Assembly: GCF_024124665.1 (NCBI RefSeq)
Contig: NZ_JAMXSB010000007.1
Span: 124,001 to 188,000, forward strand
Length of the DNA stretch: 64,000 nucleotides
Direction of reading: 5' to 3'
Source: Pleionea sp. CnH1-48
GTDB taxonomy: Bacteria > Pseudomonadota > Gammaproteobacteria > Enterobacterales > Kangiellaceae
The translations under genes and the position numbers were made by a program. Below, in pieces: positions 1 to 7,335 of this stretch. Under the pieces are notes generated by a model. That model did not search any database and was not told where the DNA came from. It saw only the letters and a program-made list of their open reading frames with translations. Numbering within the stretch: the first letter of the stretch is position 1; every line of letters begins with the position of its first letter.

Positions 1-138
1 TAACTCCAAAAGTAGAAAAAATCGACTTTCAGTTTTGGTGGTTATAATAGTTTGGTTTGAGGTTGTATCTATGTTTTCTACAATAAAGACTATCTTAGTC
101 GCTTTTGTATTTTCTAAATTTGTAATCAGCTACAAACT

Positions 139-978
139 TTAAGAGGGCCCATTCAAATAAGTTAACGGTGTTGTGGAAAACTGCTTCTTAAAATACTGAG
201 TCATATGGCTTTGATGACTAAATCCCGTTTTTATGGCTATATCAGAAAGAGAGTAACTCTCAGACTTTAGAAGCCTTTTTACTTCTTCTAGTCTCAGGCG
301 CAAGATAAATTGAGCAGGAGAAATCAAAAAAGTTTTTTTGAATTGTCGAGCAAAGTGAAAATCACTGAGGCCAATTTCTTTGGCAAGGCTTCCGACAGTG
401 ATCTTTTTATCTAAATGCTCATGAATAAAGGAGCGAATTTTTTTGCGCTGGAGTGGCGATAAGTAAGTGTCTATATTTCTGCGATCGATGCGAGTCTGGC
501 TATATCTTTGAATCAGGTGATGAGATAACTTAATTCCTAATTCTTCATGATACATTTGAGGTTTGTTGGACTGAAGGCTGGAACGCATGATTTGTGCGAG
601 CTTAGAATCATGAATATATGTTTCTTCGGAAAGGCCAAATCCTAGTAGGTCACGATCAAAATATAGAGAGGTTATTTCTTTTAAATACTCTGAATCTATA
701 TAAAAAAACACAAACTCAATAGAGTCGCTAATATTCCAGAGAGATTCATGCTGCTGAGGCATAAGGCAGATACTGTTAGCACCAGCATGTTTTTTTCTGT
801 GATCACTACGAAAGCTTTTTTCTCCACCTCGGAGCGAAATGCTTACGGTATGTAACTGGTTGTCTATATACCGTACATTGCCTTGAGAATAACTAAGGTG
901 ATCAATATGTATGCCAGAAGTCAGGCGTCTTTGAGCCAACACTTTAACATTACTTCTGTGAAATGACACAATCTCCAT
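139..978 (-). CDS. AraC-family transcriptional regulator
   Basis: A 279-residue regulator. The last 100 residues (about 176-275) form a double helix-turn-helix of the AraC/XylS type, with the recognisable pieces SLAKEIGLSDFHFARQFKK and IAIKTGFSHQSHMTQYFKK. The N-terminal 170 residues should be the effector/dimerisation part, but no ligand can be read from them. The ATG at 978 faces the secreted esterase gene at 1204 across a 225-bp AT-rich intergenic region, so it probably controls that gene and itself. Both genes are visibly more AT-rich than the housekeeping genes further on, which suggests shared, possibly acquired, origin. The family call is firm; the target is inference. Confidence 0.9.
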   Translation of the reverse strand: MEIVSFHRSNVKVLAQRRLTSGIHIDHLSYSQGNVRYIDNQLHTVSISLRGGEKSFRSDHRKKHAGANSICLMPQQHESLWNISDSIEFVFFYIDSEYLKEITSLYFDRDLLGFGLSEETYIHDSKLAQIMRSSLQSNKPQMYHEELGIKLSHHLIQRYSQTRIDRRNIDTYLSPLQRKKIRSFIHEHLDKKITVGSLAKEIGLSDFHFARQFKKTFLISPAQFILRLRLEEVKRLLKSESYSLSDIAIKTGFSHQSHMTQYFKKQFSTTPLTYLNGPS

Positions 979-1203
979 AGTGAAAATGACTAATTAGTAA
1001 AAAACATAGAGCAGTAGTTAGATTCTATCATACCGACATATTATTGAAATTGAGGTAAATGCAGAAAATGTAACAAAAAATAAAGCAAGATTTCGATATA
1101 TAAATAAATCACTCCTCATTAAGATCAATTTTTAATTTCCCAATAACGTAAATGACTAAGTTTGATCATTGCAACTAAAACTTGATTTTCGAAAGGAACA
1201 ACT

Positions 1204-2640
1204 ATGCATAGACTTCTTATTTTAAGCATAAAAATCTTATTTATAATTACTTTATCAGCTATACCGATTAAGAGATCTTTAGCTAAAGATTTCAGCATAG
1301 CCAAAAGAGTGACGATCAACTCGAAAATTCTAGATGAAAAAAGGTCCATCATTATTTCTTTACCTGAAGAATATGGAAATTCTGATGTTGATTACCCTGT
1401 ACTTTACCTTCTGGATGGAGGAGCGAACTTAAAACATGTAGTTGGTAGTGCAGAGCTTTTAACCAACACAGGTTCTATCCCGCCAATGATTATAGTAGGT
1501 GTTGAAAGCGCTAACAGAACAAAAGACATGACTATATCAAGAGACGAAACTCAATCACCGGAAAGTGGAGAGGCTAAGTCTTTTATGAAGTTTATAGAAG
1601 AAGAGCTCTTTCCGTATATCGACAATAAATATCGAACGCACAGTTACCGAGTTCTTGAAGGGCACTCTTTTGGAGGGCTTTTTTCTGCTTATGCTATGAT
1701 AAAAAAGCCTTCATTATTTAATGCATATATAATTATTAGTCCAGCACTTTGGTGGAATCAAAGAGAAATTTTTTCACATGTTCAGTCATATGCTAGAAGC
1801 TCCAGTTCATTGGAACATAATTTATATTTCGCTATCGGAGAACAAGACGGAATGGGAATGCGAAAAGAGCTAGAGTCTTTTGTAAAACTTTTACAAGAAT
1901 CAAACCTTGCCAATAACCGTCTGAAGTATGAAGAATTTAAAGGCGAAGGACATATGTCTGCGACATTACTGTCAAACTACTATGGGCTGAAGTTCATTTT
2001 TTCAGATATTCAGTACCCCAGAAGTAAATGGGATAATTTCAGTTCAGATGAATTTCGCAAGCATGAATTGGACATCAAAAATAAGTATGGGAAAGTAGTA
2101 AAACAGTCGGGAGAAACTTATGCAGACTTAGGCTTTCACTTATTAGAAAACAAAAATTATGATGGTGCTACAACTGTGTTTCAAAGCTATGTCAAACACT
2201 ATAGCGAACACGCACAGGGCTTTTCTTGGTTAGCCAATGCTTTAGAAATGTCAGGAAAAACTAGAGAAGCAATCGAGGCCTATAAAAAGGCATATGATAT
2301 TGCACATAAAAGCAAAGTTGGTGATGGCAACGCTCAAGATTACCTTAAAAAAATCAGCTTATTAGAGAATCCCATTGTAGTAGATGACAGCCAACTTCAG
2401 TCATATGTTGGAATCTACAAATCGCCACAATTTTCATTTCAAATTATTAAAGAAGAAAGTCGACTTAAGGGAAAAATGGATGGTAGGCCTGATTTTTACT
2501 TATACCCAGAGTCATCGTCATTATTCTATTTGAAGGTTGCAGAGGCAAAGTTTGAGTTTGTTACGAACTCAGAAGGTAAGACCGAGGCGATAAACTTCTA
2601 CGCAAACGGTAAAGTATTTGAAGTCAATAAAGTAGATTAA
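1204..2640 (+). CDS. secreted alpha/beta-hydrolase (esterase D/Fes-like) with C-terminal TPR
   Basis: A 478-residue protein. It starts with a signal-peptide-like hydrophobic stretch (residues 1-28). A putative-esterase domain follows (about 35-280), with the nucleophile elbow GHSFGG near residue 153 and a late His in EGHMSA. TPR-like helices occupy about 300-390 (ETYADLGFHLLENKNYDGA and a second copy) and a beta-rich tail of about 85 residues ends the protein. Relatives (PF00756) hydrolyse esters of siderophores or other small molecules outside the cytoplasm; the substrate here is unknown. The start is supported by AAAGGA seven bases upstream. It is divergent from the AraC regulator at 978, its likely controller. 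Confidence 0.85.
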   Translation: MHRLLILSIKILFIITLSAIPIKRSLAKDFSIAKRVTINSKILDEKRSIIISLPEEYGNSDVDYPVLYLLDGGANLKHVVGSAELLTNTGSIPPMIIVGVESANRTKDMTISRDETQSPESGEAKSFMKFIEEELFPYIDNKYRTHSYRVLEGHSFGGLFSAYAMIKKPSLFNAYIIISPALWWNQREIFSHVQSYARSSSSLEHNLYFAIGEQDGMGMRKELESFVKLLQESNLANNRLKYEEFKGEGHMSATLLSNYYGLKFIFSDIQYPRSKWDNFSSDEFRKHELDIKNKYGKVVKQSGETYADLGFHLLENKNYDGATTVFQSYVKHYSEHAQGFSWLANALEMSGKTREAIEAYKKAYDIAHKSKVGDGNAQDYLKKISLLENPIVVDDSQLQSYVGIYKSPQFSFQIIKEESRLKGKMDGRPDFYLYPESSSLFYLKVAEAKFEFVTNSEGKTEAINFYANGKVFEVNKVD

Positions 2641-2654
2641 CATGAATCTTTATG

Positions 2655-2852
2655 AAAATTATTTTTTGGTGGGGGGGGACACTCTTTTTTTATTACACTC
2701 TATCTTATTTATTTAACCCTTCTAGTTTGGTTATTGGGTTATTCCTTCGATAGTATATAACTCCAATAAAGTGTGATTTGCTTCACTTAAATCTCTCTTT
2801 ATATGTCGCAAATCTCACTTTATATGTCGTTCATAAATTTACCAACAGTAGG
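2655..2852. repeat. G8 tract, 21-bp tandem repeat and hairpin downstream of nrdB
   Basis: The gap between the convergent esterase and nrdB genes holds a run of eight G near 2671. It also has two near-identical 20-mers at 2789-2808 and 2810-2829, both ending CTTTATATGTCG and differing at one base. In addition, 2766-2781 (ATAAAGTGTGATTTGC) can pair with 2808-2823 with one mismatch. The stem may end nrdAB transcription, but no typical T-run follows it, so that role is inference. Confidence 0.5.
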
Positions 2853-3977
2853 CTACCATTGTAATGATGATCCCGTCTGATATTCCGTCACTCGCGTCTC
2901 GAAGAAATTTTTCTCTTTACGCATATTGGCTTGTTCATCTAGCCAGGGCAGCGTACTCTCGGCACCTTCAAAGGGCAGCTCAAACTTCAGCTGCTGCGCA
3001 CGACGATTCGCAAGAAAACGAAATTGCTCTATATGATCGTTTGCGGAATAACCCAAAATAGGATCTTTCAAAATGTAATTTGCGTATCCCTGCTCCGCAG
3101 CCTCAGCTTGCTCCCACATTTCTTTTAATGCTTTTGGATCAAGTTTCACATTCTCTTCTTTCATTATTTGGCGAACCACGCGCAAGCCAAATGCACAGTG
3201 CATCACTTCATCGCGCATAATGTACTGCAACTGCTCTCCAGTCCCTTTCATTAACCCTCTTCGCTGGAGGGCAAAGATAGGACTGAATCCGTTATAGAAC
3301 CAGCAGCCTTCAAAAATAGCCGAAAAGAAAATGTAAGACATAACAAACAGTTCCAGATCGTCACGGTTTCTGAGGTCGATATCTGAGCTCATCACCGCAT
3401 TGAGACGTTCGTTGGCTATTTTAATTTTTCCATAAATAGCAGGAACGACACGGTAACGATTATAGATTTCACTTTGATCCAAACCAATGGTTTCGATGCA
3501 GTGTTGATAAGTCCAGGTATGCAGAGCTTCTTCATAAACCTGACGAGCCTGATAGATTTGCAATTCAGGAGCACTCATTTTTTCCATCACTGCCAGACCA
3601 ATATTTCTCATGGCGAGAATATCGGACGTGGTCAGGTAAGCCAGCACGTTTTCATAAACGTGGCGCTCTTCAATAGTCAGTTTATGATTATAATCATGGA
3701 CATCTTGCGACATATTAATATCGAGTGGTGTCCAGTGGTTTTTATTAGCGTTTAAGAAAAACTCCCAGGCCCATGGATATTTAAAAGGTGCTAGCTGGTT
3801 AACATCCGTTAGGCCATTAATGACTCGCTTATCTTCTGGACGTACTGGAGGCAAGTTCTCCAGCGACAACTCGTCTTCTGGCTGAGGTTGCTTAATTTTT
3901 TCTTCTTCCAAACATTCAGCGACTGAAGCGACTGGTGGAATGGCAACGGCTAATGGATCATCCCAATTAGGATTCAT
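2853..3977 (-). CDS. nrdB: ribonucleotide reductase class Ia, beta (radical) subunit
   Basis: A 374-residue R2 subunit that houses the diiron-tyrosyl radical used by NrdA to make deoxyribonucleotides. The iron ligands and radical tyrosine are visible: D119, then E150, H153 and Y157 in EEALHTWTY, a Glu in SAIFEGCWFY, and the pair in RDEVMH. The C-terminus (YQTGSSLQW) is the tail that docks on NrdA. The frame is open further upstream through a TTG at 4010. The ATG at 3977 has AGGAGA eight bases before it and lies 23 bases after the nrdA stop, so it is the likely start. It is co-transcribed with nrdA. Confidence 0.97.
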   Translation of the reverse strand: MNPNWDDPLAVAIPPVASVAECLEEEKIKQPQPEDELSLENLPPVRPEDKRVINGLTDVNQLAPFKYPWAWEFFLNANKNHWTPLDINMSQDVHDYNHKLTIEERHVYENVLAYLTTSDILAMRNIGLAVMEKMSAPELQIYQARQVYEEALHTWTYQHCIETIGLDQSEIYNRYRVVPAIYGKIKIANERLNAVMSSDIDLRNRDDLELFVMSYIFFSAIFEGCWFYNGFSPIFALQRRGLMKGTGEQLQYIMRDEVMHCAFGLRVVRQIMKEENVKLDPKALKEMWEQAEAAEQGYANYILKDPILGYSANDHIEQFRFLANRRAQQLKFELPFEGAESTLPWLDEQANMRKEKNFFETRVTEYQTGSSLQW

Positions 3978-4000
3978 AATACTTTCTCCTGTTCTTATTG

Positions 4001-6817
4001 TTATTGGCAAGCTTCACATTCGGGATCGAGAATCGAACAAAACTTGGGAGCTTCATTTTCGGTGGCTGCAAATGCTTCTGTTTCTTTCTCTTCAGCATGA
4101 TTGCTTTGGATGGAGATTTTCTCCTGCTGTGTTGCCCCTAATGAACGCAAGTAGTAAGTGGTTTTTAAGCCACGAGACCACGCTGTTTTATACAGATTAT
4201 CGAGCTTTTTCCCTGAAGGCTCTGCCATATACAAATTCAAACTTTGTGCCTGGTCGATCCATTTTTGACGACGAGCACCGGCCTCAACCAACCAACGAGG
4301 ATCAATCTCAAAAGCCGTTGCAAAGAGTTGCTTTACATCCTCTGGAATTCTTTCGATATTAGCGACCGAACCATCATAATACTTAAGATCATTAACCATG
4401 ACAGAATCCCATAAGTTAAGCTCTTTTAACTTGGTTACAAGCCAAGGATTAATTACCAGAAACTCACCAGAAAGGTTCGATTTTACAAACAGATTTTGAT
4501 ACGTCGGTTCAATAGACTGTGATACACCAACAATGTTAGAGATAGTCGCCGTCGGCGCAATCGCGAGTACATTAGAATTACGCATACCATGTTGACTGAT
4601 CAGATCACGAACGGGCTGCCAGTCTAGCTGTCGGGTAGTATCCAAAGTACTGTATTCCGTACCACGATGACGAACCATGTTTTCTAATGAGTCGATAGGC
4701 AAGATACCTTGATCCCACAGTGATCCCTGATAGGTTTCGTAAGTACCTCGCTCTTTTGCTAATAAAGCCGATGCCGTTAACGCATAGTAGCTGATCAACT
4801 CCATGGATTTATCGGCAAAGTGCACAGCTTCGGTGCTGGCATAAGGTAGCCCCAGTTTATATAAAGTGTCCTGGAAACCCATCATTCCCATACCAATGGG
4901 GCGATGTTGGAGGTTAGAGTTTTTAGCCTGTGGCACAGGATAAAAATTGATGTCGATAACATTGTCCAACATACGAACAGCAGTTTTGATGGTTTCTGCC
5001 AAATGCTCCCGATCGATTTCACCGTCTTTGATATGGTTAACCAGATTAACCGATCCCAGGTTACACACTGCGATTTCATCGTTGCTGGTATTTAATGTAA
5101 TTTCGGTACATAAATTAGAAGAATGCACCACGCCTCGATGTTGTTGCGGTGAACGTAAATTACAAGGATCTTTAAATGTGATCCAAGGATGGCCTGTTTC
5201 AAATAACATGGACAACATTTTGCGCCAAAGAGCTGCTGCACTCACTGTTTTGAATAGCTTAATTTTGCCGTCTTCTGCCAGCGCTTCGTAATGTTCATAA
5301 CGTTGCTCAAACTCAACGCCATAAAGATCGTGCAGATCGGGAACATCGCTCGGCGTGAATAACGTCCAGTCTTTATCTTCGAATACCCGCTTCATAAACA
5401 AGTCAGGAATCCAATTGGCCGTGTTCATATCGTGAGTACGGCGTCGATCGTCTCCGGTGTTTTTACGCAACTCCAAAAACTCTTCGATATCTAGATGCCA
5501 ACATTCAAGATAAGCACAGACTGCACCTTTGCGTTTACCGCCTTGATTAACTGCAACAGCGGTATCGTTAACGACTTTAAGAAAAGGCACCACACCTTGA
5601 GACTGTCCATTTGTACCTTTGATATGAGAGCCCAGTGCACGCACAGGTGTCCAGTCGTTACCCAGACCACCAGCCCATTTAGATAACAGAGCATTATCTC
5701 CTAGAGAGCCATAAATACCCGCCAAATCATCAGGCACAGTGGTTAAATAACAAGAAGATAATTGTGAACGTTGGGTTCCTGAATTAAACAGTGTTGGTGT
5801 CGAGCTCATATAGTCAAACGATGACAGCAAACGATAAAACTCGATAGCGCGTTGCTCAGGTTTGTCTTCATTCAGTGCCAGCCCCATGGCAACACGCATA
5901 AAGAATACCTGCGGTAATTCCAGGCGACGATTATCGGAGTGAATAAAATAGCGGTCATACAGAGTCTGTAAGCCCAGGTAAGTAAACTGGTAATCTCGTT
6001 CTGCATCTAACGCCTGACCTAGCTTTTCAAGGTCAAACTTGAGTAACTCTTCTGACATCAATTCAAGTTCAACACCACGTTGAATCGCTGATACAAATGC
6101 AGACGGATACAAGGACTTCATCTGCTCACAAGATACGTCCTCTGCCAACTCCAAAAAGCTCAACACTTCGGTTCGTAAGCTGTCTAACAATACTCTTGCA
6201 CAGACGCCCGAATAAGCAGGATCTTCTTCGATCAATGGACGCACCGCCATAATAAGCGCTGTGTTCACTTCTTTTTTGGGAATACCGTTGTACAGATTAT
6301 TTAGCGCATCTTTTAATATCTTATCTTGATCGGCCATGGCCAAATCAGCACAAGACTCTGCGACCAACTGCTTAAGCTTGCCCACATTCAGTGGCGCCTG
6401 GGTCCCGTCATCTAAGGTAACGGCAATACCAGAATCCTCTTGAACTACAGGAGTCGGTTCGTTTTGCTGCCTTAATTTATTATGTTCTTCTCGATACAAA
6501 ACATAAGCACGGGCAACTTTCTGCAATCCATTTCGCATTAATCCCAGTTCAACCTGGTCCTGGATATCCTCAATATGCAAGGTGCCGCCTTCTGGAAACA
6601 AGCGCTGAAATCGAGAAGATACATCACGGGTAATATCGGTGACTAAAGTTCTGACTCGAGATGATCCCGATGCTTGCTGTCCTTCAACAGCTAAAATTGC
6701 TTTGGTGATGGCGACTTCGATCTTGTGATCATCGTAGCTGACCGCTTTACCATTGCGTTTGATAACTCGTAATGATGGCTCATCAGAAGGGGTAGGCTCA
6801 TAGACCGAGCTTTGCAT
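4001..6817 (-). CDS. nrdA: ribonucleotide reductase class Ia, alpha (catalytic) subunit
   Basis: A 938-residue catalytic subunit. An ATP-cone (about residues 15-105, starting LRVIKRNGKAVSYDDHKIEV) is followed by a second, degenerate cone-like segment (about 130-215). This is the two-cone layout known from Pseudomonas aeruginosa NrdA. Active-site pieces are visible: the redox cysteines in QLSSCYL and AVCNLGSVNL, the thiyl-radical Cys in SNLCTEITLN, and the C-terminal redox pair CEAC. The ATG at 6817 is preceded by AAAGGA at good spacing; an upstream TTG at 6868 has no such signal. The gene lies behind a B12 riboswitch and NrdR boxes and is followed by nrdB. Confidence 0.97.
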   Translation of the reverse strand: MQSSVYEPTPSDEPSLRVIKRNGKAVSYDDHKIEVAITKAILAVEGQQASGSSRVRTLVTDITRDVSSRFQRLFPEGGTLHIEDIQDQVELGLMRNGLQKVARAYVLYREEHNKLRQQNEPTPVVQEDSGIAVTLDDGTQAPLNVGKLKQLVAESCADLAMADQDKILKDALNNLYNGIPKKEVNTALIMAVRPLIEEDPAYSGVCARVLLDSLRTEVLSFLELAEDVSCEQMKSLYPSAFVSAIQRGVELELMSEELLKFDLEKLGQALDAERDYQFTYLGLQTLYDRYFIHSDNRRLELPQVFFMRVAMGLALNEDKPEQRAIEFYRLLSSFDYMSSTPTLFNSGTQRSQLSSCYLTTVPDDLAGIYGSLGDNALLSKWAGGLGNDWTPVRALGSHIKGTNGQSQGVVPFLKVVNDTAVAVNQGGKRKGAVCAYLECWHLDIEEFLELRKNTGDDRRRTHDMNTANWIPDLFMKRVFEDKDWTLFTPSDVPDLHDLYGVEFEQRYEHYEALAEDGKIKLFKTVSAAALWRKMLSMLFETGHPWITFKDPCNLRSPQQHRGVVHSSNLCTEITLNTSNDEIAVCNLGSVNLVNHIKDGEIDREHLAETIKTAVRMLDNVIDINFYPVPQAKNSNLQHRPIGMGMMGFQDTLYKLGLPYASTEAVHFADKSMELISYYALTASALLAKERGTYETYQGSLWDQGILPIDSLENMVRHRGTEYSTLDTTRQLDWQPVRDLISQHGMRNSNVLAIAPTATISNIVGVSQSIEPTYQNLFVKSNLSGEFLVINPWLVTKLKELNLWDSVMVNDLKYYDGSVANIERIPEDVKQLFATAFEIDPRWLVEAGARRQKWIDQAQSLNLYMAEPSGKKLDNLYKTAWSRGLKTTYYLRSLGATQQEKISIQSNHAEEKETEAFAATENEAPKFCSILDPECEACQ

Positions 6818-6957
6818 AATGTGTTCCTTTAACCGCGTTGAACTGATTACCTTCTCGACGGATTTCAAAACACATCAAAATGCATACAACACAGATAAAA
6901 ATCTGCGGTATGAAAAAGAGAGAATGTGTCATTTAACCTCATGTCGCGAAGGCGTTG

Positions 6958-7141
6958 ACTGTTGCCTTTGGCAGGTTTTCGGACTTAAAAGCTCGCGACT
7001 CCTAATGGAGTCAGCACCTTGAACGACGGCTTCCCACTTAATACCAAGCAGTGCCTGTAGCTATCTACTCATCGTTCTCGTTCTTTAATACCGCTGCGCG
7101 TCAGTACTGGATTCTCACCAGATTCCCTCTAGCACCTTGAT
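6958..7141 (-). ncRNA. adenosylcobalamin riboswitch in the nrdAB leader
   Basis: Read on the minus strand, the conserved parts of the cobalamin riboswitch appear in order. GGGAATCTGGTGAGAATCC lies at about 7109-7127 and GCGCAGCGGTA at 7089-7099. The B12-box region AGGCACTGCTTGG is at about 7044-7056 and GTGGGAAG at 7030-7037. The closing GTCCGAAAACCTGCC is at 6970-6984. It sits between the nrdA promoter and the nrdA start, about 140 bases upstream of the ATG. I see no convincing T-run terminator between it and nrdA, so the OFF mechanism is unclear. Expected effect: B12 represses the B12-independent reductase. Confidence 0.93.
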
Positions 7142-7159
7142 TACTGAATGTACAATTAT

Positions 7160-7175
7160 TCAGCATATCTAGTGT
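7160..7175. promoter_or_regulatory. NrdR box (proximal to nrdA)
   Basis: TCAGCATATCTAGTGT matches the NrdR consensus ACACTATATATAGTGT at 12 of 16 positions. It starts 32 bp from the second box, which is the three-helical-turn spacing usual for NrdR operators. It would lie just downstream of the predicted transcription start. Confidence 0.75.
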
Positions 7176-7191
7176 GCGCACCAAAGTGGCT

Positions 7192-7207
7192 ATACTATAT
7201 ATGGTGA
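7192..7207. promoter_or_regulatory. NrdR box (distal)
   Basis: ATACTATATATGGTGA matches the NrdR consensus at 13 of 16 positions. It covers the predicted -10 element of the nrdAB promoter, so NrdR binding would block RNA polymerase. Confidence 0.8.
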
Positions 7208-7223
7208 GACTATCCCAGATCAA
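7194..7223 (-). promoter_or_regulatory. sigma-70 promoter of nrdAB
   Basis: On the minus strand TTGATC (7218-7223) and TATAGT (7194-7199) are 18 bp apart. The predicted start is near 7187, upstream of the whole riboswitch. The -10 lies inside the distal NrdR box. Confidence 0.6.
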
Positions 7224-7257
7224 GCAGGACTTTGGCAGTGCTCAAAATTAATTTTTG

Positions 7258-7275
7258 TCAAGCAGAATTGCTTGA
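7258..7275. promoter_or_regulatory. inverted repeat TCAAGC-N6-GCTTGA
   Basis: A perfect 6-bp inverted repeat with a 6-bp centre lies between nrdA and the divergent ABC exporter gene. A further TCAAGCAG half-site lies at 7220. This could be an operator for the exporter gene; the regulator is not recognisable. Confidence 0.35.
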
Positions 7276-7335
7276 TCATTATCGATAGAGCAGCAAGAAT
7301 AGCCTCTTCTATCTGCACTGGAACCCTATCAATTT

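Noticed and set aside
1125-1352. 75-codon frame antisense to the esterase gene start
   Set aside because: It lies opposite the signal peptide region and has no independent support.
6818-6868. 17-codon N-terminal extension of NrdA from a TTG at 6868
   Set aside because: The ATG at 6817 has a good AAAGGA signal, and family N-termini begin there.
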